A stretch of 64,000 nt of DNA from Agriotes lineatus (GCA_940337035.1 OW679202.1:15626708-15690707); one strand, 5' to 3'; positions 1 through 13,213 are shown, numbered from the stretch's first letter. Notes: a model not told the origin generated them from the letters alone. A program made the numbers and translations.

Positions 1-3000
1 AGCCGAATACATTCTAAAAGGTTAAGAGCTTCTGGTTAACCTACAATTATTTATAGACCAAACGCAGGTTGGCATATTTTCCTCAGATCGTTAATGGACG
101 GCGACGATAATTAGAAATACAGCACAATGCAGTCCGCCAATCTGGATTTTGTCGTTGTAACTGAGCAATTAGTTGGCTAGTATATATTTTTAAAACGCTA
201 TTTCAAGTATAACTGAATGTGGTAGCGACATGGACACTACGTTAAATACACAGTGTGTTTGATGTCATTCCCAACACAGAAAATTTCGTTAATATTTGTT
301 ACAAATAAAAATGAAGTACCGCTATAGGTGAAAACGAAACGTGAATTCGAATGTAGCCAAAATAAGCAATCTACGTCGATGCATTATTTGACAGATCCGA
401 CAGCTTCGTGCTGTGCAGCACAGGCCATGCAAAGGTCACGCTGATTCTTAGTTAATTTTACCACTGCAATTTCCCTAGGCTGCGTATGATGTTAAAAATA
501 GCGTTTCTGGTTAGTTTTGTTTGATGCGAGTCAAATGTAAAGTGAAATATAACTGGAAAAGTGATACAAAAAACGTAGCACACACAATATCAGACAAAAA
601 AACGAATTACACATAGTAGTAGTTTTATAACAAAAAAGTCAAAGTTATCTGTAACCACTTCTAAAATATCCGAAAAAATCAAAATTGTCTATTTCGACAA
701 TTCGGCAGTCGTGTACGTACACGTACTATTTTTAGAAAAAGGATAGTTTTAGATCCCCATGTATAGAATCTTAACTTGGACACCTGGTATAATTTACATT
801 TAAGTGAAATTAAAATTGATCAAGTACTTATTGATACAATAAACAGTTTATATTGAATTTAAGATTTCATGTTGTGTTATTACTTTCACTATTTTCGCAT
901 TTCAGCGTTTTGTATTAAATAGTGGATTCCTGGTAATATTAGGGAAACATCGGTACTAGCTAAAGAAAGGGTTGACCTCACTGGCCAACTTTTCTGGTAC
1001 TACAAGAAAAGCTCTAAAGAACCGCAATTTGTCAAGATAATCCAACACAATTTCATGTTAAAACCACGCTAAAATTTAGACACGCTTTGTCGACTTCAAA
1101 CTGCAAACACTAGAACATCGAAATTGATTCTGTTACTAACTTATCGCTGGCAGCAAGCAAATATTAAAATAACCTTTCTCTATTTGTAACCGTGCATTGC
1201 TCCATGCAAAATATCTTATTAGTTTTTAGTTTACTATAATGTGATACTAGGTAAATGCACATTATTAGTCTCGATTAAATATAAGTTTTTCTGGAAATAG
1301 CACGACTAAAAACAGCAGAACAGCTGTTTAACATAACAAACCGAATCCTGTAGTTTAAATCAAAATTACGAATCAATCCGCTGCAGTGACGCGGAATAAA
1401 TTAGCTGAAAAAAGGGGTGATTGGACGCACCATTACCTTTGATATCCTGACACCTACAAACCTAATTTTTTTAACAAAAAACCAATTAATTCCACCATCA
1501 CGCTGTTTAAGTCTGTTCCAAGTAGTGATTTTAACCTCCGAGATGGGAAATTCTGGAGGACAGGATTGTAATCGAAAATGGCAAGTGCGCAAGCAGAACG
1601 ACTTCGGAAAACTCGAAAATTCCAGTTTCCATTACTTCCAGATATTGAAATTACGGTTGGGGGTACAGGGAAACAAGATTCACATCTTAAAAACTATTAA
1701 CTAACCGAAAAATCTCTGGACAATTCAGGTTCGTTCCAAATACTGATTTTGGATTAAAACAAAGGAAACTCGCCGCCAAAGTGAGCCATAAAATTATAAT
1801 TGTTAATAACGATCGCAACCTTGCTGCCCACAACTGCACCTACTAACCTGATGGTAGTAACATGCTTTCTTAAGGGTGGTAAACTGCTGCACGCGTCGGA
1901 GACTGTGACGAAGCGACTTGTCTGTTGGTGGCGAGTGGTGCAAACCACCCTCACCCGCTCCTGCATAACTGAATGATGCACTCTAACCACAGTCCTGTCA
2001 CTAACCATTATATGCGAACTGGGTGCATCTCTCACCACCAAGTGCTGCCCCCGCATTGTTTACGCCTTCGAACACTATTCACAGATTTTTCTTCTTCTTG
2101 AGCTACCCCTTATGCCCCTGGGGCGCCGGGTACTATTCACTAATCACTAGACATTTTTCGGGCTACACAGCAACACGGTGCTGCGAATGTCGTGGCTCGT
2201 ACGCTACTGCGCGCTGCTGGGATAATAGCAAGAAATAGTAAAAGTAAATCGGTGAGTTAGCAACTTTCTAAGGTTTTTAGTTACGTGTTAACCAAGAGAA
2301 ATGTTCGGACGTCGAGTCTGTGAAGACCACCGATAAATACGAAGAAGAGCACACATCACCCACTAAATCCTGGGGGGTCAGCAATTTCCAAAACATCCGG
2401 TCGACATGAACACGGCAAGGCGCGAGTTGCAAATGCAAATAGACGGGGTTAAATTTTGCCGATTCGCGAAAACACCACCACGAGCAGAATCGAAGAGAAA
2501 CCCGAAATAATTAAATGTTACTGACGGCGAGTTGCGACAGGCTGGAGAATGTATGCGGACAGCAGCGACTAGGAAGGAGCGAGGCGGACATGTCCTGACG
2601 TCACAGACCTTGATGTTATATCATCACTAGGTGCACCTATGAGCACGTCATTCTCGTAGCACAGAGCGCTGAAGTTGGCGTAAAACTGGGAAATTGCTGA
2701 ACGAGCGGAACAGAACCGAAGACCACCAGACACCAGCACTGAATGTCTTCGCCGCGAGTAGTCGCAAGTGGGACAGACAAACCGATATTATTGGTGTGGG
2801 CGTATGAACGACTATACGGTATCAGGTAACATTACACATGCGATTTGCATAACAAGCATACATTGGGGAGCTATTATATAGAGCCTTAACCACTGAGGGA
2901 CATACAAGTGTCACGCGTGCATAGGGCTGTGCGCAGCGGCGTTGTTCTTTTCTTCGGGGAAGCAACAAAATCTGTCTACTAAGACTGTAAATCGACCGTT

Positions 3001-3448
3001 CCTGTATTCGAATCACAAATTTCAAAATAACTTAGAAAATCGAATCGTTTACCTCTGATATAGGGTGTTTCGAAAGGATTGGGAGACCGTCTAGACGTCT
3101 AGAGGGACATTCTTCTCTTCAAAATCCTTAGTCATACACTCCATTCCATTTCTATTTTTCGTTTTTCTTCACAGCTCAAAAGCTACTTATTGAATCAAGT
3201 TCTAACTTGACCGATATATTTCATTACTTTCATCAAGGGTGATATTTCTTTATTAACACATTTTTGGTACCGCAGGTTTTTTATTTTACATAAAAATGCA
3301 CTACCTTTGTTTAAAAAAATACAATTGTGGAATATATACACAACTAGCACAGAAACATATGTAGTTTCAAACGTCTGTATCTCGAGGACCATTTATTTTT
3401 TATACAAATTAAATACCTCTTAGCAATATGTATTATCCTCAATAAAAA
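1..3448. other. Unassigned intergenic sequence
   Basis: No coding region, RNA gene or complete transposon is supported here. Open frames are short and overlap on both strands. The stretch around 1800-2800 is visibly more GC- and CpG-rich than its surroundings and includes a CRE-like TGACGTCA near 2597, which could mark an old promoter or a GC-rich repeat, but no exon can be defined. Near 2090-2165 the minus strand reads into a GAAGAAGAA-type tail resembling the 3' end of an insect SINE; this is only a resemblance. At 3060 the motif ATAGGGTGTTTCGAAAG looks like a DNA-transposon terminus, but no partner end was found. Confidence 0.5.
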
Positions 3449-3622
3449 TACAGTGAAACTTCTTCTTAACGGCGAACCATGGGAAATCTGAAACTGTTTG
3501 TAATAGAGGTTACTCAGAGGTTTTTTACCATCTATTCTCTACAGTTCTGTACACTAAAAACCGCCGATTGTGTAGAGATGTCCCCTATAGAGAAGTGTCC
3601 GTTAAGAGAAATTTTACTTTGT
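3449..3622. repeat. pogo/Tigger-like MITE
   Basis: The segment starts TACAGTGAAACTTC and its other end, read in reverse complement, starts TACAAAGTAAAATTTC. Both continue into TCTTAACGG, giving an imperfect terminal inverted repeat of about 25 bp. CAGTGAAAC-type termini with TA at the ends are typical of pogo/Tigger non-autonomous elements. The small ORF inside has no recognisable product. Assignment rests on terminal similarity only. Confidence 0.45.
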
Positions 3623-3750
3623 AATACGTCGAATATGAAAGATCAGTCATTCTTTAAAACAACATAAGAACACTGCTTCTATCAAATCTACGTAGATTGT
3701 GCGATATAAACTCAATAATAGTTACATGAATATCTTCTACTGCGTATTTA

Positions 3751-4695
3751 ATGAAAAGTAAAATAAGATTATGTGTATTTAAAAGACTAACCACGAACAC
3801 TAACAAAACTAAATATATGGTCAATACAAAAGATGAACATAGATACAGTAATGTTTTGGATCTCCAGATAGGCCAAATGCACTTTGATCGAGTCAGCAAC
3901 TTTAAATACCTCGGCTCCATACTAACGGAGAAAAATGAAAACAGAACAGAGATCAAAGCGCAACTAGCAACCACTAACCGATGCTGTTATGCTTTTGAAA
4001 AATTATTACCATCGTCAGTAATATCTCAGAAAACAAAAGTAAGGCTTTATCGATCAGTGATCCGACTAACTGTATGGAGCAGAAGATACTGACAGCTGCT
4101 GATGAAAACATGCTCGGCACATGGAAAAGGAAAATCATTAAAAAGATATAAGAGCCAATACAAAAAGAAGGAGAAATCCGAATCAGAAACAACTAAGAGC
4201 TCGGTGACAAGTATCAACGGCCAGATATGGTTACCGAGATAACGAGATCTACACTAAGATGGCTCGGATATGTCGAACGGATGCCTGACACATAGAGATT
4301 GATGGTGGATAATGTGGACATAGGCAGTCAAATGAGCTAGAATATAGTTTATGGGATTTGTTTGCGTTAGACAGAAATAGACATATACAGTACCCTAGAA
4401 TTCTGTGTTTTTTTTTAAACAAAACACCTTAATTCTGCGTATACTAGATGTTAATCGCATATTAGTCTATTTCTGTCTAAAGCATTCCCAATGTTCAGAT
4501 TTTCCGCCACAAATCTGTATAGCACCAAGAAACTATTTAGAGGTAAACTAGAAGGAAGGAGAAACTCGGTAGAGCCAGGAGAGATGGATTGATTATGTAG
4601 AGGATGACATCAGGAAGTTAAGAAAAAGTGTGGAATGGCGGAATCTTGTAAAGCAGACCAAGGATCTTCAAGAACTGTAGCGCCACGGGCTAAGG
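3751..4695 (+). mobile_element. RTE-type LINE 3' relic, split by a MITE
   Basis: The open frame at 3751-4092 encodes the end of a non-LTR reverse transcriptase: a KTKYM-like segment, then FKYLGSILTEK and a thumb region with RLYRSVIRLTVW. Past the stop, other frames continue the characteristic C terminus: RPDMVTEITRSTLRWLGYVERMP near 4215-4290, and after an interruption a GERWIDYVEDDIRKL segment near 4580-4625. This order (YLG box, thumb, WLGHVERM-like zinc-knuckle region, RKRW-like tail) is that of RTE-type endonuclease-reverse transcriptases common in arthropods. Stops and frameshifts show it is dead, and the catalytic palm is missing. A small foldback element at 4353-4489 lies between the two C-terminal blocks. 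Confidence 0.75.
4353..4489. repeat. Small foldback MITE inside the LINE relic
   Basis: The left arm (GGGATTTGTTT, then GTTAGACAGAAATAGAC) and right arm (GTCTATTTCTGTCTAAAGC, then ATTCCC) are inverted complements over about 28 bp, enclosing an A/T-rich core. The element interrupts the coding similarity of the surrounding LINE, so it most likely inserted after the LINE. No coding capacity. Confidence 0.55.
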
Positions 4696-5535
4696 TAAAG
4701 TATTTCAAAGATACCTCTCGATACGTATACATCGATTGTTACGCATAATCTATATAGATTTTTAAGTGTTTGCCGTCGCCGTTTATATTTTCCCCTGTCA
4801 ATAAAATTGTTTAGATATGTTTTAAGTGCTACCGCGAATAATTTAGTTGATAGCGGAACACCTTACCAATTTCCTCTTTCTCAATCTAGATCAACTTTTT
4901 GCATTCTATCAACATGCTGTAGCAATTTGGCACCCTGAATATGCTATGTTATCCCTTTCGAGACGGATTTTTATTCTGCAAATTTATGAAAAAAAATATG
5001 TCCAATTTCTCACAACAGTTACCGTAAATATATTACGCAAAAAAATTTAAATACTGGTTTTTTTTTATTTAGGGGGCGGTACCTATATGTACCATCAGCC
5101 CCACTATGTGGTACACATAGTTACCAGCCGTCTAGATATACTACACCCAACACAACGCAATTTTTTAAAATTTGTATTTGAAAATCTATTGTTATAAAAT
5201 ATGCACAAAAAACAAATCTTGCATTATAAAACAAAAATAAAAATTTTCTGTATATAACACTATACTACATGGTACTTACAAGCTAATATTATTATGATAC
5301 CTACAACCTAACATTATTCATTGCTTATAATATGATTACGCGGAAGAAATGACTTCTGGTACAAAGCAAAGCAGTTTTTGCACAATGTTACACAATTCAC
5401 ACACCACAGCACTAGTTTCACTAAAATATTGAATTTGACCACCAAAATTATAAAATAAACAATCAACTGTCTTGTTTTCGCCTGCTTCTGTCACATAATT
5501 TGACAAATTACTTTAATTTCCGTTATGTGTCATAA
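4696..5535. other. Unassigned AT-rich intergenic sequence
   Basis: I see no supported gene or repeat boundary. The region is AT-rich with homopolymer T runs, and the 67-codon open frame near 4850-5050 has no recognisable features. Confidence 0.5.
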
Positions 5536-6869
5536 ATGGCGGTATCAGTACCGCAAATACCCCTTTACATTATCTATGATATGGCTGACGTAGATGATAA
5601 GATTAAATTCCTAAGTGATAAAATACTCTCCCTTCTAAATGTGCATGCCCCGGTTAAAACAGTTAGAATAACCAGGAATAGAGCCCCGTGGATTACGGAG
5701 AACATCAAATTACTTATGTCACTTAGGAACACAGCTAAACAAAAATTTAAGAGAACTAAAAACCCAGCTCACTGGGAGTATTATAAATTGTTGCGTAACT
5801 ACACTACTACTGCCATTAAGAATGAAAAGAAAGCTTATTTCGAATTTACGCTGAGAAACAATAAGTAGTCCGAAAGCTATGTGGAGCGAGCTTAAATCCC
5901 TAGATATCGTGAAGACCAAGAATTGTGTTATTCCAGATGATCTCAATCCCGATGCAATCAATTATTACTATATAAATGCCGCTCCTATTGTATACAATGA
6001 TAAAGTTACGGAGCTGTGTCAATCATATTTAACAAATCAGCTTTTTGATAACATCACTAAGTTTAAATTATCATTTGTTACTGATTCAACCATTTTATCA
6101 ATTATCAATAAATTAAAAAGTAATAGTTCTGGTGCTGACGGAATCAGTTTACAAATTCTTAGATATTGTTCTCCAATTATAATACAATATATCACACACA
6201 TAGTCAACTCATGTTTAGCTACTTGTAAATTTCCAAGTGAGTGGAAAAAAGCTATAGTCATTCCTGTGCCTAAAGTACCTAAACCTACTGACTATAAAGA
6301 CTTAAGACCAATTAGCTTAGTTCCAACTTTATCTAAAGTATTAGAAAAGGTTATTGATGCACAGCTGAAGGGTCATCTGGAGCAATACAGTATCTTACCT
6401 AGCAATCAGTCTGGCTTTCGTCCTAATCATAGCTCTACTACCGCTTTGGCTCATGTACTAGACGATATTATAATTGCACATGATCAAGGTAAAGCTTCAA
6501 TACTTGTCTTACTAGATTTTAGCAAAGCCTTCGACACCATTAACCATGAGCTTCTGTGTGCTATCTTAAATTATATAGGTCTTGTCAATGATTCAGTTGA
6601 ATTACTACGCAGCTACCTGAGTGACAGGTGTCAATCTTTTAGGTTGCCTTGTGGCTCATCTGGGTCAAAAGAAGTAACTAGAGGAGTACCTCAGGGCTCT
6701 ATTCTTGGTCCTCTCTTGTACGTGATTTATACCGCTACATTTTTAAAGTATTTTATTCACTGCCAGGCTCATATGTACGTTGCTGACACTCAGCTGTATT
6801 ATTCTTTCCATATTGATAATTTCCAACTTGCACTATCCCACGTTAATTATTATTATTATTATTATTATA
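5536..6869 (+). mobile_element. CR1/Jockey-group LINE RT relic, 3' cut by (TTA)n
   Basis: Two overlapping-frame ORFs (5536-5868 and 5879-6907) form one reverse transcriptase relic joined by a frameshift near 5868. The first encodes the pre-RT region (RAPWITENIKLLMSLRNTAK, KKAYFEF). The second carries DLRPISLVPTLSKVLEKVI, motif A DFSKAFDTINHELL and motif B GVPQGSILGPLLY. The catalytic box that should read YADD reads YVADT, so an active-site aspartate is displaced. The RT stops abruptly in a TTA microsatellite at 6846-6869, which is translated as a run of Tyr. The minus-strand LINE at 23.8-26.7 kb is a relative with the same pre-RT signature and the same kind of microsatellite tail, suggesting this copy has an internal deletion joining the RT palm to the 3' tail. 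No endonuclease domain is present. Non-functional. Confidence 0.85.
6846..6869. repeat. (TTA)n microsatellite
   Basis: About eight uninterrupted TTA/ATT units directly follow the truncated RT. CR1-like elements often end in short microsatellite tails, so this is probably the LINE tail. Confidence 0.8.
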
Positions 6870-9589
6870 ATGACGCAATCGTTGAAATCTTGTATTATAA
6901 GAGATAGATGATAAGTATCTCTATAGTACCAAACACCGTTTTATAGTCTAAGAATGTTATTACTATTCATAGGCTACATTAATTGCATTTTCTATAACTA
7001 GTTATAAGCTTGTATCAATACAACTAAGATCTTAGCAAATACAGGTTGGTGTGCATCTAATAATAGTTTAGTACTAACTTATTTTTGTAAATAATGTTTT
7101 GATCTTTTTCCAAACGTGTATCCACTAATAGTTTCACTACCTTTAGTAGTTCTTCCCCAAATTTGATTTACCTACTAGTTAATTAAACCGCATTTGTTAC
7201 ACGGCTTTTTCAATTTCTCCTTTTGTAATATAGCAGGTAATAACATCGTAGAGTTAATTGCTTGCAGTTTTGTCTTTAGTTCTCTTTCGCTCTGTTGTTA
7301 TACATGGTTTAGATCCTAGTATTTATAGGCGTTTATGGTTCTCTATCATTTCTTTTGTTATATGTTCCTTATATTCGAATATATAATATAATGTCCTGTT
7401 TCTTTTCCTACCAATTTATTTTTCTCTGCAGATTGAAGTGTATTCAATAGTGTTCAAACTTTGTTTAAACATGGATTTAGCAAAAAAAGGTTTAAAACGG
7501 AGTGAAATCGTGTAAACCGAAAAGTGCACACAACTAGGCCACAAGAGCTGCGTAATGCGTGCTAGATTAAGTGTTTATAAACAGCCTTTGCAATTTTATT
7601 GAACGCACTAGGTCATGTTACGAAGCATTACAGTGAGCGCTTTGACAAGGTGTGCAGTTTGCGCGGCCATTAGGTCGGGTTACAAACAATGTGTATATAA
7701 TTACGATGTACTAAATGCCTACGCTCGTGTATTTTAATAATAGGTTAAAAACACGACACACATTTACTGTATATAACCTCTGTAATGTTAGATTTAATTC
7801 AATATACTTTTAGCAATGAGAGTGTATTCATTGATAGTGGTTGACAAAAGCAAAAATTGTCTGTAACGGGGTGGTTTAGCCTGACCATCTCACGCTATCT
7901 CTTATAACAACGAAAATAAGCTCCATCTCCTGTCAAGGAACTAACCTGGTTCTACAAACTATAAAAAAGTGCTAAGTTTCAAAGTGGATTTGGCTACCTT
8001 TTTTACAATAGTCTTTTCTATTATTTATCAATCTTCTGAATCTCTGCTTCGTATTGGCTTGTGAAATTATCCCTGGAATTATTCCTGCATTTTGTTACTG
8101 ATCTACATCAAGCTTACCCTATGGCAAATACATTGGGGATACAACAAATTTAATTGTTTTAAAATGTGCGTTCAAAGTAATCATACCGTGAATGGGGATC
8201 TCATAAAATCTCATAGAATTTTTGTGTCAGTCTCGTTAAACTGAAAAACTGACATTTTAAATTTCCCTCGTTTATAATCCGGTTATCATCAACTATAGCG
8301 CAAAGAGATAATCACCTGGAGCATCTACATTACCATACCATACAACCACACGTGTTCGAACCAACTCTGTAGGAAGTCCAAGACAGCATCGCTGACATGA
8401 AAAATAATAAAACGCCATGGATATACAATATAGCGGATGAACTGATCAAATATGGAAGACATAGGCGTAACTAGCGGATGGGCCAGGAGGGCCAGGCCCT
8501 CCCCCAGAGTGCCGTCTGGCTCACCCCAGAAAAATATAAGTTAAATAAATTTAAAAATATGCTTTTTTATCAACCCATTTAAACTGAGGGGGTCGTTATT
8601 GACCCCCACACGTTTTTAAATTCTTTGGTTTTATTACCTTTTTTGGCTTAAAAACGTAGTATAACTACCTTATGTTGGACGGATGGCTCTAGTCAATAAT
8701 AACATGAAAGAGGAAACATTATTACTACAAAAATGCAGTTTTGCTAATAATTAACGTTGAAAATACTGTTTTCGTCTGAATATTCTTTTTAGTTAATTGT
8801 GCACCATTTTTGATAGTTTCTCTTAAATTTTCTATAAATAAAGAGTCAATTTATGTGTATAGAAAAAGCCAATTGCAATTATTTCATCTGCGGGTTAGCC
8901 AAATGAGCTGGAAACTTGAGTGCATCGCTAACTACTCCCTGGGCTACCTATGGTAAGCTCATCCAGTTCAGACTTACGGTGACTTGCTATTTGGATATTT
9001 GCCTTGCCTAAAGAGTTCAGTTTATCGATTTGAAGAGTACGATCCAGAATTTTATGTTTAATAGTCTTTCATGTAGTAAACATAATTTTGTGGTGCTTGA
9101 ACTTCCACAGTTTCTAGCCCAAGATAGAACAATGAGAAATGGCAATAACAATTCAGAGGATATTGATGTTTTCAAGAAAGTATTTGCCTTGAACATACGG
9201 ATACAAAAATGAAAATTGTGGCTCAAAAACGTGTAAATGGAAACCAAGTGATGTTTCCACAAAAATATGTTTCTCATGGATTAGTATTTTTTACCGTCAA
9301 CCTCATTGATTTTTAACAGGTAATCTATACGTTTTTTATGTTGTTTATGAACCGAGAAATAATTTATTGATATGCCACTTAGACATATAGTATTACGAGG
9401 GTAGTACTACCCATAATTTCTGCAAACCAATAGATCAAGGACACCAAGGAAATCAAACTTGCCATGGAACAAAGGTTTGTTGTTTTCTAGTTTAACAGTT
9501 CAAATTTAGTTTTGATAATTGCAACAGTTATTATACCGTTAATTTTGAAATAAGTGTTGTGCAGCAAAAATTAATTTAACGAGAAAAGA
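6870..9589. other. Unassigned intergenic sequence
   Basis: No coding, RNA or clear transposon feature was found in 2.7 kb. The segment around 8460-8560 (GGCCAGGAGGGCCAGGCCC, then a C-run) has a low-complexity look often seen at insect repeat termini but has no identifiable partner. The paired short ORFs at 9017-9277 lie on opposite strands and carry no motif. Confidence 0.45.
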
Positions 9590-10437
9590 TTAGAGCCATG
9601 ATTTACCATACCTGCCTTCGCATCGAAGTACTCTTTATTGCTGGTTTAATGAATTTAAATTTGAACGAGTTTCAGTCAGCGACGATTTTCGCGAAGGACC
9701 AATTTCAGTTCGTTAAACGAACACATGCGCTGTGCGAAGAATAATTCAGGAGGACAATCGAGTCACATAGAAAATATTAAAAACATCTTGGACCTCGGCA
9801 TGACTGCAATAAACAAGATTTTACATAATCATTTGGGTGTAATAAAAGTATGTTGGATGGATACCACACAGTTTAACAGAAACACAACAAGAGCATGTGG
9901 AACGCTATAAGAAATATGATGAAGGTAGATCTAAAGAAGTTCATATCATAACTGGTGACGAACGCTGGATATATGCACTTGAACCCGAATCTAAGCGGCA
10001 GTCTGCACAATGTTTGTTTCCAACAGATCCTAATTCAGTTAAAGTGAAGGGATCTCGAACAGTTGGTAAGAAAATGATTGCTTGCTTCTTTTTAAAATCA
10101 GGACCTATCACAACTGTCGTGCTTGAACATAAACATACGGTTACCGCAGAATGGCACACAACATTATGGCGGCCAGACGTTATTCAAAAAGCTCGGTTAG
10201 GGCACCCAAGAAGTGAGATCGTTCTGCACCATGACAATGCTTCTACTCATACGGCACATCAAATAAAAGTTATCCCCATTCAGTTCCGATCTAGCACCTT
10301 CCGATTACTTTCTATTTTCTCCATTAAAGGATAAAATGCGTGGTGTGCCATTTGGAACTGCCGAAAATGCTGTGGAAAGCTTCAAAAACCTTGTTTCTCA
10401 AGTGACTCAAATTCCCAAGTATAAATTCACAATAAAC
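9590..10437 (+). mobile_element. mariner transposase relic
   Basis: A degenerate mariner (Tc1/mariner superfamily) transposase spread over several frames. Recognisable blocks in order are: an N-terminal region near 9590-9780; INKILHNHLGVIKVC near 9810-9850; GRSKEVHIITGDERWIYALE (first catalytic Asp of the D,D34D triad, in GDE); VKVKGSRTVGKKMIACFF; TVTAEWHTTL; LHHDNASTHTAHQ (second Asp) near 10225-10260; and, after a frameshift near 10270, SDLAPSDYFLF (third Asp) near 10290-10325. All three catalytic aspartates are therefore still recognisable although the frame is broken at least twice. No terminal inverted repeats were recognised, so the boundaries are approximate. Inactive copy. Confidence 0.85.
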
Positions 10438-10444
10438 TAACTGA

Positions 10445-11150
10445 GAAATTCAATACAGATAAAGGATCGATAAGGGAACAGTCTAGTTCCTATATTATTT
10501 AATCTAGTACTGGAAAAAGTTATTATGGAAATAAGAATTCAAACCAAGGGCACCACAATAGCAAATAAATCTCAACAAATTTTTTGCTATGCTGATGAGC
10601 TAAATATTATTACAAGATCAATGCCAGCTCTAAGAGAAGCGTACCACAAGATAGAAACTAAGGCACATGAAATAAGGCTGGAGGTTAGTGAGGAAAAAAC
10701 TAAATACCTGACCATAAAACCTATCGCAATAGTAGGGCGAAATTTAACTATTGAATATCGTATCTTTGAAGTAGTGGAACAATTCAAGTACTTGGGATTA
10801 TAACTCAATTAAAAAAAAAAACGAAATAGCTCCTAAGATTTGAACGAAGAACACTGAAGAATATTTGGCCCAATGAAAGAACAAGATGAAAGGAGAATAA
10901 GATATAATTACGAGTTACAGAAATTATATAAATCTCATGATGTGGTAACATACATAAAAATTCTTAAATTAAAATAGGCCGGGCACATGATCAGATTGCC
11001 AGAGGAAAGAATCCCAAAAAAAAAGGAGGTCCAACTGGACGGCACTAGAACCAGAGGACGCGAAAGATGCAGGACAACTTCCACAAATCCGAAATTGGGA
11101 AAATGTAGCCAGAAATAGGGCTGTACCACAATGGAGAGCGAGGTAATAGC
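10445..11150 (+). mobile_element. RTE-type LINE RT 3' relic
   Basis: The translation begins with a motif-B-like GNSLVPILFNLVLEKVI (10470-10525). It continues through the palm (QQIFCYADELNIITRS, where the expected YADD reads YADE) to LEVSEEKTKYL and VEQFKYLGL near 10800. After that the frame breaks. A C-terminal RLPEERIPKKK block near 10990-11020 matches the usual tail of RTE-type proteins. The element is truncated on the 5' side, starting right after the mariner relic. The altered active site plus stops make it inactive. Confidence 0.75.
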
Positions 11151-12019
11151 ACAAAGAGGACATTATTCAGGTACTTTTTTTATGCAAATTTTGAATATGA
11201 AGTAAGGTACTTTTCTAAATAGTAGTTTTATAAGTGAAAAACTGTCGTAGTAATTTGTGGAAAACTATTTGACAACTCAGGGACAAATGAATAGCAGTGG
11301 AGTTGGTATACGGAAAGTATTAATATGTATTTATTAGTTGCTGTATTTGCGTAACAACAAATGTATTTGATCTCAAAATGCATAACCAAAAATGTAACCA
11401 CTGTAATGAAAACTTTAACTAAATGCAGTATTTTAGCAACGGCACAAGCAAATCATAACCCCCCTGGTTGCAGCGCCACTGCTTGCCGTCTGCATAACAT
11501 TATTGCGCTACCGCTTGTCTAAGAGTGAACACGTGGAAACCTTAATGAATCTTCTCACTGTTGTGTTTACGGTTCCCATCAAAATATACACATACGAACT
11601 TACGACTCAGCACACTCAGAAGTTCCTAGACGTGGTTCTAAAATCGACCAATTTGGAGATCCTTAAGGCCAAGTGTACGCCGACGACTCAGGTGCGCAAT
11701 AAGAACTTCTGGATATGTAAATGGCCACAGCTTAGTACTTTTCCCAACACATCTACAATAAATAATGTTCTTTAGAACTGTGCTCGCTGCTGCGTCCGTC
11801 ACACAGGGCCGGAATACGACCAATTTAAGCCTTGCGCGAAACCCAATTTCCTTGGGAATACTTATAAGAAAAATATGGTTTGATAAAGTAATTACTCAAG
11901 GGCTTACAAGAGCATTTTATTTGGTAAACTGGACGAACCATTTTAAACAAAATATATTTGAGTATGTTAAAGAAAGGCAGACATCCGAAAAACCGACCTT
12001 TAAGATCGTATTTAGCAGT
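11151..12019. other. Unassigned intergenic sequence
   Basis: Nothing recognisable. The short overlapping ORFs at 11503-11823 on both strands have no family signature. Confidence 0.45.
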
Positions 12020-12088
12020 AGCGTTGGCTCAGTGGTAGGCCTCTGGTTCTCGATCAGAAAATGTGGGGTCCATTCCCCAGACTCCCAA
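12019..12088 (+). tRNA. tRNA-like sequence (pseudogene or SINE head)
   Basis: TGGCTCAGTGG matches a pol III A box, and about 40 nt downstream GGGTCCATTCCCC is a degenerate B box/T arm. The anticodon arm is not clean and the acceptor ends do not pair, so this is at best a decayed tRNA or the head of a tRNA-derived SINE. Confidence 0.3.
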
Positions 12089-12477
12089 TAGCCACAAAAA
12101 TATAGCGCCGCTGCGATTCCCAATATGTCTATTTACATACAAAAGGCAACCACATATTTCAGCCAGTTTAAAATAAACTGTGTTTACATAATAATCGACA
12201 CCGAAACGTAAAACAGGTTAAAGATAACGAATGAATGAATCCATATGTTTCTAAAATACAGACTTATATTAAAAACATCTAAAATAATACGGGAAATATA
12301 AAAAAACTAAATAAAAACAAGTTAACATAACTAATGTAAAATCGTCTTGATTTCTTTGCACACCGCAGTGTTTAGCATAAAAGACTGCATCAATCTGTTT
12401 AATTTACAGTCGATTCGTTTTACAGTTAATGTTATGACGGTGCGAAACCATGGCAATCGGTTTTACACGAGGTAACG

Positions 12478-13213
12478 TAAAGGGTGTTTTTTTAAGGCGG
12501 AGAACTTCAAATTGAAATAAAACAGAAAAATGTTTTTAATATCCATGAATTTGGCTTTATTTGAAAGATACTTTTTTGGCATTACTGTTTCAATATAATT
12601 TCGGACATGTGACCGCCGCGGCTGGCGCGTACATGACGTAATCTGGAGGTCCAATTTTCACATACTCTTCGCGGTACATCAGGCTATATTTCGGCAAAAA
12701 CGCGTCGAATGTTGGCTTCTAAATACTCAGTTGTTTCCCGGTTATCGGCGTAGACATGCGACTTTACATATCCCCAAAGAAAATAATCTAATGGCGTCAA
12801 ATCACACGAATGAAGTGGCCAGTTAACAGATCCACGAAATGGACCAGTTAACAGATCCACGAAATGGATCTGTTAACTGGCCACCTCGTTCGTGCGATTC
12901 GACGCCATTAGATTTTCTTTGGGGATATGTAAAGTCTACGCCGATAAACCGGAACAATTGAGCAATTGGAAGCCAACATTCGACCCGTTATTGCCGAAAT
13001 ACAGCCTGATTCACTGCGAAGAGTGTGTGAAAATTGGACCTCCAGATTATGTAATGTTCGCGCCAGCCGCGGCGGTCACATGCCCGAAATCATATTCAAA
13101 CAGTAATGCCAAAAAAATATCGTTCAACTAAAGCCAAATTCATGGATATTAAAAACATTTTTCTGTGTTTTATTTCAATTTAAAGTTCTGCGCCTCTAAA
13201 AAAACACCCTTTA
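12478..13213. mobile_element. Foldback of two Tc1/mariner-type 3' ends
   Basis: A 736-bp near-palindrome bounded by TAAAGGGTGTTTTTTTA and its inverted complement. Each half is the 3' end of the same transposon. Read outward, both halves encode the remains of a DDE transposase C terminus (LDFLWGYVK, then Y/VYADKPE-like, then a GGHMPEIIFK-like end), followed by the terminal repeat. The two halves meet in a short duplicated segment (AGTTAACAGATCC) near 12820-12870. Frames are broken, and the catalytic core before the FLWGYVK block is absent. The TA at each end is consistent with a TA target duplication. It could have mobilised in trans because both ends are intact, but no activity can be shown. 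Confidence 0.75.

Noticed and set aside
3050..3448. A DNA transposon starting at ATAGGGTGTTTCGAAAG
   Set aside because: The terminus looks plausible but no matching inverted end was found, so no element is called.
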